The notes under the pieces: generated by a model
Told to the model about the DNA's origin: nothing
Databases searched by the model: none
Seen by the model: only the letters and a program-made list of their open reading frames with translations
Made by a program: the position numbers and the translations under genes
In this document: positions 17,356-26,986 of the stretch, in pieces
How positions within the stretch are numbered: the stretch's first letter is position 1
Layout of the letters: each line of letters starts with the position of its first letter
Assembly: GCA_913048295.1 (NCBI GenBank)
Contig: CAJWWK010000009.1
Coordinates: forward strand, 1-53,297
Length of the DNA stretch: 53,297 nucleotides
Direction: 5' to 3'
From: an uncultured Dehalococcoidia bacterium
GTDB taxonomy: Bacteria; Chloroflexota; Dehalococcoidia; Lucifugimonadales; Lucifugimonadaceae

Positions 17356-17853
17356 TTGGCAGCTCCAAAACCGAACCTTGAACCTGTAAACGTTCCGAAA
17401 TCTGCTCTGGAGGAAATGTTCAGGCACGCACGCGAATCGTTCCCGAACGAATGCTGTGGTTGGCTTACCGGTGGTATGGAATCGAATACGGCTGGCGGGG
17501 TGCGGCGTGCCGTGAACGCCTATGAGCCCGACCTTCACCCGACTGCAAAGGACCGAACGGCTGAACGAGCTTTCGTGATATCCGACGGTGACCTGCTCGA
17601 ACTCAACCGCAGCCTCGACGATGACGTTCGGCCCCGCATCATCTACCACTCGCATCCCAACGGTCGGGCATATTTCTCGCCGACCGACCGTGCAAATGCA
17701 CGTGACCCGTGGGGCGAGGGCCCGGCCTACCCGGTGCAGCAGATCGTTATCGGAATCGACAGTGCGCGGGTGGTCGAAGCGCGCCAGTTTGCGTGGAGCG
17801 ATGAGGCCGACGATTTTGTCGAGATAGCCCAGTACGAGGGGTTCGACATCTAG
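17356..17853 (+). CDS. JAMM/Mov34-MPN metallopeptidase
   Basis: The zinc-protease motif is complete: the upstream Glu in SFPNECCGWLTGG, then HSHPNGRAYFSPTD, which fits H-x-H-x7-S-x2-D. Bacterial JAMM proteins of this size (about 165 residues) cut isopeptide-like or C-terminal bonds, for example freeing cysteine or sulfur-carrier tails in the Mec family. No sulfur-carrier partner lies next to it. The frame is open from 17158 (TTG), but family members start just before the first helix (ALEEMFRHARE). The TTG at 17356 is preceded by AGAGG at a spacing of 8 and is my preferred start. The gene overlaps the convergent SDR gene by 4 bases. Confidence 0.82.
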   Translation: MAAPKPNLEPVNVPKSALEEMFRHARESFPNECCGWLTGGMESNTAGGVRRAVNAYEPDLHPTAKDRTAERAFVISDGDLLELNRSLDDDVRPRIIYHSHPNGRAYFSPTDRANARDPWGEGPAYPVQQIVIGIDSARVVEARQFAWSDEADDFVEIAQYEGFDI

Positions 17854-18692
17854 CGCTCGGTGATAAGACCGCCGTTTACGTTGATCGCCTGGCCGGTAAT
17901 GTATCCGGCCCTCGGCCCGGCCAGGAAGCCGATCATTTCGCCCATTTCATCGCCGGTACCAACTCGTCCCATCGGAATCGCCGCCACGCGCGCTTCCCAC
18001 CGGTCGGAACGTCCCATCGGGTCCATCCTCGATGTTTCAGTCAGTCCGGGGCACACGCAGTTCACTGTGATGTTGTGGGTCGCCATCTCTTTTGCGAGCG
18101 CCTGCGTGAAACCATCGACCGCAAAGTTGGCCGCGTTGTAGGCGCTTGCGTTCGCCTGCCCGCGTTTACCCATTGCCGAGGAAAGGTTGATGATCCGGCC
18201 TCCATCGCCCTGCTGGACCATCACTCTGGCAGCGGCCTTAGAGCAGTAAAACGTGCCCATCAACTTCACATCAACCACTTTTTTGAAGACATCGGTCGGC
18301 AGGTCGAGAACGGCGACCCTGTCCTCGCCGTAGGGCGCGGCGGCGTTGTTCACGATGATGTCGATTCGCCCGAACTCGGCGAGCGTGGCATCGATCATTT
18401 TCTCGACATCGTCTTCGTCGGCAACATTTACGATCAGCGGTAGTGCCCGAACGCCGTGAGCCTCAACCTCTTCTGCTGTCGACTGGATATCACGCCACCC
18501 CGCCTGTTTTTCGTCATATGGGAAGGTGGCGGGGTCCCTGCCGGTGCCGGTGATCACGACGTTTGCACCCATTCTGGCGAGTACGTTTGCCGTGCCGCGT
18601 CCGATCCCGCGCATGCGCCCGGCGCCGGTCACGATCGCGACTTTACTGTTCAGTTCACGCTGGGAGAGTTCGGAATTCGGGGGACTTGTCAT
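17850..18692 (-). CDS. Short-chain dehydrogenase/reductase lacking the catalytic lysine
   Basis: This 280-residue classical SDR has a Rossmann signature in VTGAGRMRGIGRG, NNAA after strand 4, Ser in RIINLSSAMG, Tyr in ASAYNAANFAVDGF, and a C-terminal GQAINVNGG. The active-site YxxxK reads YNAAN: the lysine that orients the cofactor and lowers the Tyr pKa is Asn (codon AAC). Everything else is intact, so either activity is lost or changed, or the protein serves a non-catalytic role. It ends 4 bases inside the JAMM peptidase gene on the other strand. ATG 18692 is used. The substrate is unknown. Confidence 0.92.
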   Translation of the reverse strand: MTSPPNSELSQRELNSKVAIVTGAGRMRGIGRGTANVLARMGANVVITGTGRDPATFPYDEKQAGWRDIQSTAEEVEAHGVRALPLIVNVADEDDVEKMIDATLAEFGRIDIIVNNAAAPYGEDRVAVLDLPTDVFKKVVDVKLMGTFYCSKAAARVMVQQGDGGRIINLSSAMGKRGQANASAYNAANFAVDGFTQALAKEMATHNITVNCVCPGLTETSRMDPMGRSDRWEARVAAIPMGRVGTGDEMGEMIGFLAGPRAGYITGQAINVNGGLITER

Positions 18693-18750
18693 CGGATCAT
18701 TCCTTAGGTGCTACGGACTACGTTCGAGAGATCGGCCTATTTTGCACGAA

Positions 18751-19881
18751 TCAACCCGGCTGCATGTTGTAAGCGCCCGGCAGCAAAGGCAACAGGTCCA
18801 TGGTCGCGCGAGCTGGCCGGTCGGTCAGTGTCGCGTCGAGGGTGACGAGAAGACGGGCATCGCGAACTACGGTAATCGTGATAGCGGTGCCGCTCGGGTG
18901 GTCGCGCAGGAAGTCGGTCAGATCCTGCCCGCGGGTAATCTCGGTGTTGTCGAGTTGAACAATAATATCGTCGAGGGTGATTCCCGCATCGTCTGCCGGT
19001 GACCCCGGTGCGATGACGGTTACGCCAAAGCCCCATTCGACCGGCAGCCTTAGCGCCTGTGCCAGCGCCCGGGTGATATCGATCCCTCCGACACCCAGGA
19101 AGCCCGGCGGCGGTACCGGTCCCTGTGCGATCAGGTATTCGGCAGCGGTCCTTGCCGCGTTGATGTTGATTGCAAAGCCGATCCGCTCACCAATCGCGAT
19201 CTTTGCCGTATTGATCCCAACGACTTCGCCATACGCGTTCACCAGCGGACCGCCTGAATTTCCTTCGTTTATCGCGGCATCGGTCTGGAATACATTGGTG
19301 AGATCGCCACCCGATTCGCCAATAATCGTCCTGTCGAGCGCACTCACCACGCCCTTGCTAACGGTCGGACCGCCATCGAGACCCAGGGCGTGACCGATCG
19401 CCACTACGTCTTCACCGACTCTGAGCTGGTCTGAATCGCCGAACATTGCCGGCGTGAGACCCATCCGGTCGACCCGTATGATCGCCAGGTCGAGCAGCGG
19501 GTCGCTCCGGAACAACTCTGCCTCGGCGATGGTCCCGTCCTCGAAGGCAACGGTTATGGCGCGTGCGCCACGCACCACGTGCCAGTTGGTGAGTATGTGG
19601 CCGCGATCATCGAAAATTACTCCAGTACCGACGCCACGTCCGCGCTCCAGGCTGACGGCGACTTGGATTACCGACGGGGCGAGCAGTTCGACGATTTCAG
19701 GAGTCGTCAGAATGCCGGTACCGCCTGACGTTCGTTGAGATTTCTGGGACGCGTCGGTTGTCCCGCCCGAATCGGCCCGTTCTTCGTCCGTAGTTGCCGC
19801 GGTGCAGGCTGCAAGAACCAGCGCCAGCGTAAACGCCAGGAGAGCTGCAACGGTGAGTATGAGGCGGGGTCGAAGTGTCAT
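18751..19881 (-). CDS. HtrA/DegP-like trypsin-fold serine protease with PDZ domain, lipoprotein
   Basis: The 376-residue protein begins with a hydrophobic signal ending in ALVLAAC, a lipobox, so it should be anchored on the outside of the membrane. After a Ser/Thr/Gly-rich linker comes the protease domain with His in ILTNWHVVRGA, Asp in DPLLDLAIIRVD and Ser in INEGNSGGPLVN. One PDZ domain follows, from about residue 270 (PPPGFLGVGGIDIT) through GVTVIAPGSPADDAGITLDD. This layout matches DegP/DegS/HhoA-type quality-control proteases that degrade misfolded envelope proteins. The next gene, divergent across 169 bases, starts the ABC operon. Confidence 0.94.
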   Translation of the reverse strand: MTLRPRLILTVAALLAFTLALVLAACTAATTDEERADSGGTTDASQKSQRTSGGTGILTTPEIVELLAPSVIQVAVSLERGRGVGTGVIFDDRGHILTNWHVVRGARAITVAFEDGTIAEAELFRSDPLLDLAIIRVDRMGLTPAMFGDSDQLRVGEDVVAIGHALGLDGGPTVSKGVVSALDRTIIGESGGDLTNVFQTDAAINEGNSGGPLVNAYGEVVGINTAKIAIGERIGFAININAARTAAEYLIAQGPVPPPGFLGVGGIDITRALAQALRLPVEWGFGVTVIAPGSPADDAGITLDDIIVQLDNTEITRGQDLTDFLRDHPSGTAITITVVRDARLLVTLDATLTDRPARATMDLLPLLPGAYNMQPG

Positions 19882-20050
19882 ATCGAAGGCATTCTGAGGG
19901 CCGGAAAGGCCGAAATCTGTTTAGCCAGCGTATCAAGCGATGGTGTAGGTTGCTCCATGCAGTCTCCATTGCAGCCCGACGGCCGGGGCGGACTACCGCG
20001 TTATCCGGCGAGATTGCTGATAACTACGAGTATCGAATAATCGCGACTGA

Positions 20051-23000
20051 GTGCCCGTAGGTTCGGAGCATTCGGGTGAATTACGCACAGGATTGAGAAC
20101 GAAGCTGAACCTGATCGGGCTAATAAAAGGTCGTGCAAGTTCCGACCCTAAAATAATCGTCGGGCTGATGATCGGCGCGTTATTCGCCGCTGCGACCGCG
20201 GCTGGAATCCCGCAGTATGGGCGCTCTCTTGAAATCGTTTCGATGCGTGCCACTGTTGCCGATATCGGGCCGTACAACACGAACGTTCACATATCGACGT
20301 CGTGGGTGCCGTTGACCGAATCGGACCGTGTGCGCTCCGATCAGACAGTATTGACCGCAGTCGATTCCTATCTCGGCGATCTGGTGATCGACTCGGTTCG
20401 CCTCACGAAAAGTCGCCTTCACTGGTGGGCCCAGCTGGGCGAACCACTGCGGACGGACGACGATGCCTCACAGGCTACGTTTCAGTACATCGAACGTCTC
20501 GACGAACACGTTGAATACGTAAAGGGCGTTGCGCCTACCGACAGCAAGACGGAAATCGATGGCAAAACCGTCATCGAAGTGGCGGTTTATGACGACCGCG
20601 CCACGTTTCTGCAGATCGAAGTCGGTGATGTTATCGATGCCCAGCCAGTTGATCTTGGCACCGGGACTGTCCGAGCGCGGGTGACCGGAACATTTGTGAA
20701 GTCCGTCCCGGACGACGTTTTCTGGATGGGGTTTGACCGGGCGTTTATCAGCCCGGACATCGTAGGTCGTGAGCAGCCGCTGATCATGTTACCTTCCCGC
20801 AATTCGATGTTCTCCGCGGTTGCCGAAACGAACTCGGGGCTCCCCGCTACGTACGACTGGTTTCTGTTCACCGATTCTGTGTTGATGGTGCACATGACGA
20901 TCGATGAACTTGAGATTGCTTACGCTGAATTGACCGCCGATCTGGACGATTCACTGGCCCGTCCGTTTGTGATCACTGAAATGATTGCGCGGCTTGATGC
21001 CATGAAACAGCGGGCCTTGTTCGGGAGCATTCCGTTGCTGTTGATGGCACTGCTGGTTCTTGCCTGCGTGGGCTTCTACCTGACGATGACCGCCGGGTTG
21101 CTGGCGCGGAGGCGGATCAGCGGGTACATGATGATGCAGACCCGTGGCTTCAACGTTAGTCAGCAACTAAAAATCCATGCAGTTGAAGCCGCGATTGTTT
21201 CGGTTCCAGCTGCGTTAGTTGGACCCCTGCTATCGCTCGCGGTCATAGCGGCGCTGGGTTATCTTCCGGTATACAGGGCGATCACTGATAACAACGCGAT
21301 GCCTATCGAGCTGGCCTTTTCTGGCTGGCTATGGTCGTTTGGAGCCGCAATCGCGACTGCGACGGTGATCACGACCGCGTCTTCCTTCTGGGACAGATCG
21401 ACCCTGGCGACATCTCGGTCGTCGGATGCACGCCCGATCAGTGCGCCGTGGTTCCAGCGCTACTATGTAGACGCGTTCCTGGTCGGTCTGAGTGGAATTA
21501 TCTGGTGGGAAATTGGTGCGCGAAACGGTGTCATAGCTGCCGAAAGAACTGGCGAATTTACTCCCGACCTCAGCCTGCTGGCGGCTCCAATCCTGATTGT
21601 CGTGGCGAGTTCATTGGTGGCCCTGAGAATCTTCCCGGTGTTGACGCGGGTTGCGGCCCGAGTCGGTTCTCACTCCAACTCTGCGGCCCTGGGTTTCGGG
21701 CTCGCGAGCGTTTCCCGAAGGCCTTTTTTTCATGGTTGGCCGATGCTGGCCTTCGCGCTTGCAATAAGTACCGGGATCGTCGCCGGTTCGGTCGTATCGA
21801 CACTGGAGCGCTCGACCAACGAGCAGGTGCTTTACAGTACCGGTGCCGATATTCATGTCACCACGACAGGCTCGACCGGGCAGGTGGGCGGAGAGCAATT
21901 GTCGCGCGTGCGAGACCTTGATGCGATTGAAGTTGCCACCCCCGTCCTGCGAAGCAGTGCGAGAGTTGGCACCACTTCGAGCGGGACGGGTTTTACGTTA
22001 CTGGCGATCGACCCCATAGACTTTCAGCAGGTCGCATGGTTCCGGGACGACTTCAGCGATTCCGATGTCAATATCACTCAGCTTGTCGACAGGTTGGCGG
22101 TTCGCATACTGCCGGAGCCGATTGAGCTACCACCCAACACGACCGAAATTTCGCTCTGGGCTAGGTCGGAACCGGTAATCCCAAACCACCAGATCTGGAT
22201 AGTGGTCAGAGATGGGATTGGGGAGACCCAAACACTGAGCCTGGGTGAAATGCAAGATGGTTGGTCGCTGGGCTCGGCGAATTTTTCGAGGGTCATCGAA
22301 CCGGTCGAGATCACATCGATTCAAACGTTTCTCAGTGTGGGTCCCGACAGCGCCAAGCCGGTCGAATTGTTGATCGACGACCTGATCGCGACCACGGTAG
22401 ATGGAACTCAGCACATGGTCATCGACTTCGATTCGCCGGGGCTGTGGCGAGGGCTTCCGACCGCCGAGGGAGAAGATACAGGATTCACGATTACGCCTGA
22501 GCCCCCTGGCATTTCCGGAATAATCGAAGGCGATTCGGGAATCGGAGTCGGCAATATCTCGCTCGGACGAGGGTCGAACCAGGGAGTTCGGGGAATCTAC
22601 CGTCGGGCCGTCGACCGCCCAATACCGATAATTGCCAGTGCGGGTTTTATGGCCCGGACCGGGGTCGGTCTGCGGCGACCGTTCACGATTAACGTGCAGG
22701 GCGGGCTGGTGCCGGTCGAGGTGATCGAACGGATTAACTATTTCCCGACGATGGATCCCGCGCGCGGGCCATTCGCGGTTGCCGACGTCGATGCGATCGT
22801 CGACTTTGTCGAGCTGCGGGGTCGGAAGAAGTTGACACCGAACGAACTGTTCGCCAGCCTGCGCCTACCCGATGCGACGGAGGCTGAACCGCCGGCCGAG
22901 ATTTCAGAGAGCGTCCGTAAAATTTTCAGACTTGCGTATGTCGAATCGCGGGCGGATCGGATCAATGACACGTTTGTCGATCCGGTTGCAGTGGCCGGCT

Positions 23001-23434
23001 GGCGGGGAATGAGTGTCGTTGCAACTATCGTCGCGGCCACGATTGCCCTGATGGCCTACGCGATATTCCTGGCCGCCTACGCGCTCCGCATCAAGGGCGA
23101 ATCGGCGCTGATACTGGCGTTGGGAGCGAACAGGCGAGATTACCTGGTGAGCATAATCGCCGAACTTTCCCCGGCGGTCGTCACCGGAACGCTAGTTGGA
23201 TTGGGTACCGGGTTCGCCGTCAGTACCCTGATGATCGGTTCGATGGCTCACACCGGGACCGGCGGGCGATTACTTCCGCCATTCCTGCTGCAAATCGACT
23301 GGGCGCTTCCGCTCGTTACAATTGGCGCGATATTCACGATCTTTATGGTCGGCGTGATGAACTCCGTTCGATCATTCCAGGAAATCCAGATTGCGCGGAT
23401 GGCCCGTGAAGGCTTCTCCGCGACTTCAACATGA
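20051..23434 (+). CDS. Giant MacB/FtsX-type ABC transporter permease 1
   Basis: This 1127-residue protein has one N-terminal membrane helix (about residues 35-55), a large outer domain (about 60-315), several helices between about 320 and 580, a second large outer domain (about 585-980) and three C-terminal helices (from about 985, 1035 and 1085). This is the two-halved FtsX-like plan of about ten helices. The second outer domain holds a beta-sandwich-like part at about residues 680-800 (ISLWARSE, WIVVRDGIGE, LLIDDLIATTVDGTQ), which recurs in permease 2. The GTG at 20051 is used, without a clear Shine-Dalgarno. The stop overlaps the next start (ATGA). Likely role: mechanotransmission or lipoprotein/lipid export rather than classical uptake. 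Confidence 0.88.
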   Translation: MPVGSEHSGELRTGLRTKLNLIGLIKGRASSDPKIIVGLMIGALFAAATAAGIPQYGRSLEIVSMRATVADIGPYNTNVHISTSWVPLTESDRVRSDQTVLTAVDSYLGDLVIDSVRLTKSRLHWWAQLGEPLRTDDDASQATFQYIERLDEHVEYVKGVAPTDSKTEIDGKTVIEVAVYDDRATFLQIEVGDVIDAQPVDLGTGTVRARVTGTFVKSVPDDVFWMGFDRAFISPDIVGREQPLIMLPSRNSMFSAVAETNSGLPATYDWFLFTDSVLMVHMTIDELEIAYAELTADLDDSLARPFVITEMIARLDAMKQRALFGSIPLLLMALLVLACVGFYLTMTAGLLARRRISGYMMMQTRGFNVSQQLKIHAVEAAIVSVPAALVGPLLSLAVIAALGYLPVYRAITDNNAMPIELAFSGWLWSFGAAIATATVITTASSFWDRSTLATSRSSDARPISAPWFQRYYVDAFLVGLSGIIWWEIGARNGVIAAERTGEFTPDLSLLAAPILIVVASSLVALRIFPVLTRVAARVGSHSNSAALGFGLASVSRRPFFHGWPMLAFALAISTGIVAGSVVSTLERSTNEQVLYSTGADIHVTTTGSTGQVGGEQLSRVRDLDAIEVATPVLRSSARVGTTSSGTGFTLLAIDPIDFQQVAWFRDDFSDSDVNITQLVDRLAVRILPEPIELPPNTTEISLWARSEPVIPNHQIWIVVRDGIGETQTLSLGEMQDGWSLGSANFSRVIEPVEITSIQTFLSVGPDSAKPVELLIDDLIATTVDGTQHMVIDFDSPGLWRGLPTAEGEDTGFTITPEPPGISGIIEGDSGIGVGNISLGRGSNQGVRGIYRRAVDRPIPIIASAGFMARTGVGLRRPFTINVQGGLVPVEVIERINYFPTMDPARGPFAVADVDAIVDFVELRGRKKLTPNELFASLRLPDATEAEPPAEISESVRKIFRLAYVESRADRINDTFVDPVAVAGWRGMSVVATIVAATIALMAYAIFLAAYALRIKGESALILALGANRRDYLVSIIAELSPAVVTGTLVGLGTGFAVSTLMIGSMAHTGTGGRLLPPFLLQIDWALPLVTIGAIFTIFMVGVMNSVRSFQEIQIARMAREGFSATST

Positions 23435-26400
23435 TTGGTAATTCTCTCCAACTAATAGTTAAGCGAACACTCGCCCACTGGCGGCTGTTGTCCGCGGTCG
23501 TCGTCGGTGTTGTGCTGGCGTCAACGATCATGGCCAGTTCAGTCATTTTTTTCGACGCGCTCCGCGACGTAGCTCTGCAGCGGGCACTGTCCACGCACGA
23601 AGCGTCGGAACTCGATGTACTTGTCGAGGCCGGCCAGATTCCGACGAACGCCGAGACCCACGCAACGATAGTCGATGCGATGAGCGGCTCAATTGTCAGT
23701 CGGTTCGAGCCGTTCCTGGATGACCAGGAGTTTGCTCTGAAGACCTGGACGTTCTTCGTCGACCTTCCGCCTGTCATGGTGGCACAGCAGGACTGTCCGT
23801 GTCGCACCGCAATCGGGAGCAATTCTGGTGATGGCCCAGAGTTGATTGAGTGCGATTGTCGGCGGGTTACGATGATGACGCTGCCCGACGTGGACGACCG
23901 GGTAGACATTGTAGAAGGCACGTTGCCGCAGGTATCCACTGAGGTCGGGCCCGACGACAGTTTCCAGATCGAAGCGCTTCTCGACGTAGCTGCCGCCGGA
24001 GTACTCGGGATCAAAGTCGGGGACGTGTACCCGGCGCGCCCGCACTGGGCAGATGAACACAGCCGTGTCGATGTGCTTGTCACCGGTCTGTACGTGCGCG
24101 TCGACCCGGAAGCCGCGCACTGGAGGATCCAGGACGACGCCTTCGGGACCCGCACCAACACGCTTCAGTTTGCCCGCTTCGTAGTCCCGGAAAAAACTAT
24201 TATCGACGGGATGGGCAGCTACTTCCCGAACATGGGGACTGACTATGCATGGTGGTTGGACATAGATCCCGGGCGCATCGTGGCATCGGAGACCGAGGCG
24301 ATTCGCAATACTATCGACGCGACGGAGCGGGAGCTAAAGGCGATCGTCGATGGTTTCCTCATGCAGTCGGACCTGCCGGACGTGTTGCGGGCATTTGAAA
24401 CCGATCTGTTTTTCAACCGTCTGCCGATGTTCATCGTGCTTATCCTGATCGTTCTCGTCGTCCTCTATTACGTCGTGACACTGGCAAGCTTGCTTGTCGA
24501 CGCCCAGCGCGGTGAAGTCGGCCTCCTGAGGACGCGCGGTGCTACGTCGAGGCAGATCCTGGCCGTGTTTGTGATCGAGGCGGGCTTACTGGCAGTAGTA
24601 GCGATTGTGGCGGGGCCGTTCCTGGCGATGCTGGGTGTCGCATTCGTTGGAGTGCTACCGATCTATGGTGATCTGAACAACGGCGATCCGCTGCCTGTCA
24701 GGCTCACGGCCGCGGCATTCCGCATGGCTCTCTTTGGCGGGTTGCTGGGGATGATCGCGCTGTTCATTCCTGCGCTGAGGGCGACGCGCCTCGGCCTGCT
24801 CGCCAGCCGTGTAACCAGGGCGCGACCGGCACGGCTCGCGATGGTCCAGCGGTATTACCTCGACCTGGGATTTCTTGGTCTCGTGATGTTCCTGTTCTGG
24901 CAACTGACCAAACAGGGTTCGTTCGTGGCCGTCAGCCTCTTCGGCGAAACGACAGTCAACCAGTTGATCCTCGGCGTCCCGGCAATTTTCCTGGTGGCCG
25001 CCGGGCTGGTACTACTGCGCATCTTTCCTGTTGGCATGGACCTGGCAGGCAGGGTGCTCTCGCGGCGCCCAATGTCGACGATCACGCCGCCAGCGCTCAT
25101 CATGGGCATCTGGCAGATGGCGAGGAACCCCGCTCACCACTCTCGATTGTCGTTGCTGCTTATTCTCACGTCGGCGCTCGGGGTATTTGCTTCAAGTTTT
25201 GGCGCAACGCTTGAGCAAAGCGCAATCGATCAGGCCTACTACGAGACAGGTGCCGATCTTAAAATTACGTCGTTGAACTTCACGCCTGGCGGTATTTCGC
25301 GTTCGTTTACCGATAGCCTGCGCGAAACCGAAGGAGTCGAAGCCGTCACGCCCATCTACCGCGAGTCGGCAAATATCTCCTCCGGGGTGAGCGTCGAGCG
25401 GTTCCAGTTTGTCGGTGTCGATCTGGAAACGATCGGCGACGTCGCCTGGATACGCGACGATTTCGGGTTTTCAGCGTTCGAGGCAAAAATTTCGATTCTG
25501 GATGTCGGCGGGCCTGCGGGTATTGTTCTACCTGAGGAGGGCTGGTGGTTAACGGCTCGAATCCTGCCGTTGATCCGCCAGCCTTCAACCTTCCTGGTCG
25601 CAAGGTTGTCCGACGCGAACGACCACTTTTTCTCGGTCCCACTCGGTAACCTGACCCCCCTCGCCAGCGATCAGTGGCGATTCAGCTGCCCGCTTCCGAC
25701 TGAAGGAGAACCGCCCGAGTGGTGTCGCGTCGGATCGAGCCTGCAGGCGACCAGCTTCGGGGGTTCCGCGGGCCTGTTGCCCGTCGCTCCAATACGTCTT
25801 CACTCGATCGGTGTTATCGATTTTGAAAACGGTCTCGGTCCCGCAGCAATTGATATCGACGACATAGCGGTGCTGAACCAAACTGGCACCGAGCTGACAA
25901 TCGTCGAAACGTTCGATTCGGTAACCAACTGGCGAACGATGGTCCCGACTCGAGAGGCGCTTGGCGACAGCCTGACTCCCGCATCTGACCCCGACGGGAC
26001 TCTTCTGGAGGGTATTGCGCGTCTACGCTGGACTACGGCGGGGCCCAGCGAATACCGTGGCCTTGCCCACGGGTCGGAGCTTTCTGTTGTCCCGGTGATC
26101 GCCAGCACCGGTTTCATAGAGCAGTTTGGTGGTGAAGACGGAAAAGTGCTCGAAATTGCGGTCGATGGGAACCCAATTAAGGTATCGGTACGAGATACCG
26201 TCGAGTTTTTCCCGACACTGGCGATGAACGGCGAACCATTTTTGATCGCCGATCTCGATGCGATTCACGAAAGCCTGAACGTTGTGCGATCGCGCGGCGA
26301 CCGACAGCCGACCGAATTCTGGATCGCTACCGAACGGGGATCTGAACTGCTGGACTCGGAAGAGGGAATCCTGAACTCGGTTACCCCGGGGGACCCTGCG

Positions 26401-26937
26401 ATTCCAGATATCCAGCGTGAACTTTCTTCGATACGGGCCAGGTCCGGGTCGAAGACCGTCGACCGCACCGTCGTCCTCTCCGATGTTGCGTTCGATCCAC
26501 TCGTATCTGCTGGCTGGCGAGCGCTGCTCGGTATCGCTTTCTTCACGGTTCTCGTCGTAAGTGCCGTTGGGTTCCTGGTCCACGCCCGCGTTTCGTTCGA
26601 TGGACGACGGACCGAACTGGCGCTGCTGAGGACCATCGGGCTCTCGATGAAACAGCTGTTGTCCCTCGTGGTGCTGGAGCAGATGGTCGTCATTGGCACG
26701 GCAATTGCGCTCGGTATTTTCATGGGCGCCCGAATGGGAGCCACGATCATGCCGTACCTGGCCTCCTCGGGCGAGAACGCGGTAGTCGTACCGCCAATGG
26801 CCGTTCAAATAGATTGGAGTGGATTCGCGATTACCTTCGGTCTTTTGGGGGTAGTATTTCTTGCGGTGATCGGCCTGATACTGATTTCCGTTTACAGGAT
26901 GTCGATTCATGCGGTAATGAGAATGGGGGAAGGATGA
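23431..26937 (+). CDS. Giant MacB/FtsX-type ABC transporter permease 2
   Basis: This 1168-residue partner of permease 1 has the same plan: N-terminal helix at about 15-35, outer domain to about 320, a middle helix block (VLILIVLVVLYYVVTLASLL onward), a second outer domain at about 600-1020 and three C-terminal helices. LLRTRGATSRQIL and LLRTIGLSMKQLL are the cytoplasmic coupling motifs of FtsX-like domains, one per half. The beta-sandwich-like insert at about residues 705-850 parallels permease 1. Two close cysteines pairs (QQDCPCRT and IECDCRR) in the first outer domain may form disulfides. Start and upstream stop share ATGA, so translation is coupled. It probably forms a heterodimer with permease 1. 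Confidence 0.88.
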   Translation: MIGNSLQLIVKRTLAHWRLLSAVVVGVVLASTIMASSVIFFDALRDVALQRALSTHEASELDVLVEAGQIPTNAETHATIVDAMSGSIVSRFEPFLDDQEFALKTWTFFVDLPPVMVAQQDCPCRTAIGSNSGDGPELIECDCRRVTMMTLPDVDDRVDIVEGTLPQVSTEVGPDDSFQIEALLDVAAAGVLGIKVGDVYPARPHWADEHSRVDVLVTGLYVRVDPEAAHWRIQDDAFGTRTNTLQFARFVVPEKTIIDGMGSYFPNMGTDYAWWLDIDPGRIVASETEAIRNTIDATERELKAIVDGFLMQSDLPDVLRAFETDLFFNRLPMFIVLILIVLVVLYYVVTLASLLVDAQRGEVGLLRTRGATSRQILAVFVIEAGLLAVVAIVAGPFLAMLGVAFVGVLPIYGDLNNGDPLPVRLTAAAFRMALFGGLLGMIALFIPALRATRLGLLASRVTRARPARLAMVQRYYLDLGFLGLVMFLFWQLTKQGSFVAVSLFGETTVNQLILGVPAIFLVAAGLVLLRIFPVGMDLAGRVLSRRPMSTITPPALIMGIWQMARNPAHHSRLSLLLILTSALGVFASSFGATLEQSAIDQAYYETGADLKITSLNFTPGGISRSFTDSLRETEGVEAVTPIYRESANISSGVSVERFQFVGVDLETIGDVAWIRDDFGFSAFEAKISILDVGGPAGIVLPEEGWWLTARILPLIRQPSTFLVARLSDANDHFFSVPLGNLTPLASDQWRFSCPLPTEGEPPEWCRVGSSLQATSFGGSAGLLPVAPIRLHSIGVIDFENGLGPAAIDIDDIAVLNQTGTELTIVETFDSVTNWRTMVPTREALGDSLTPASDPDGTLLEGIARLRWTTAGPSEYRGLAHGSELSVVPVIASTGFIEQFGGEDGKVLEIAVDGNPIKVSVRDTVEFFPTLAMNGEPFLIADLDAIHESLNVVRSRGDRQPTEFWIATERGSELLDSEEGILNSVTPGDPAIPDIQRELSSIRARSGSKTVDRTVVLSDVAFDPLVSAGWRALLGIAFFTVLVVSAVGFLVHARVSFDGRRTELALLRTIGLSMKQLLSLVVLEQMVVIGTAIALGIFMGARMGATIMPYLASSGENAVVVPPMAVQIDWSGFAITFGLLGVVFLAVIGLILISVYRMSIHAVMRMGEG

Positions 26938-26986
26938 TCGGATTTCCAGCATCGTTCCCTGCAGGTCTTACGAAGGGTAACGAGTA

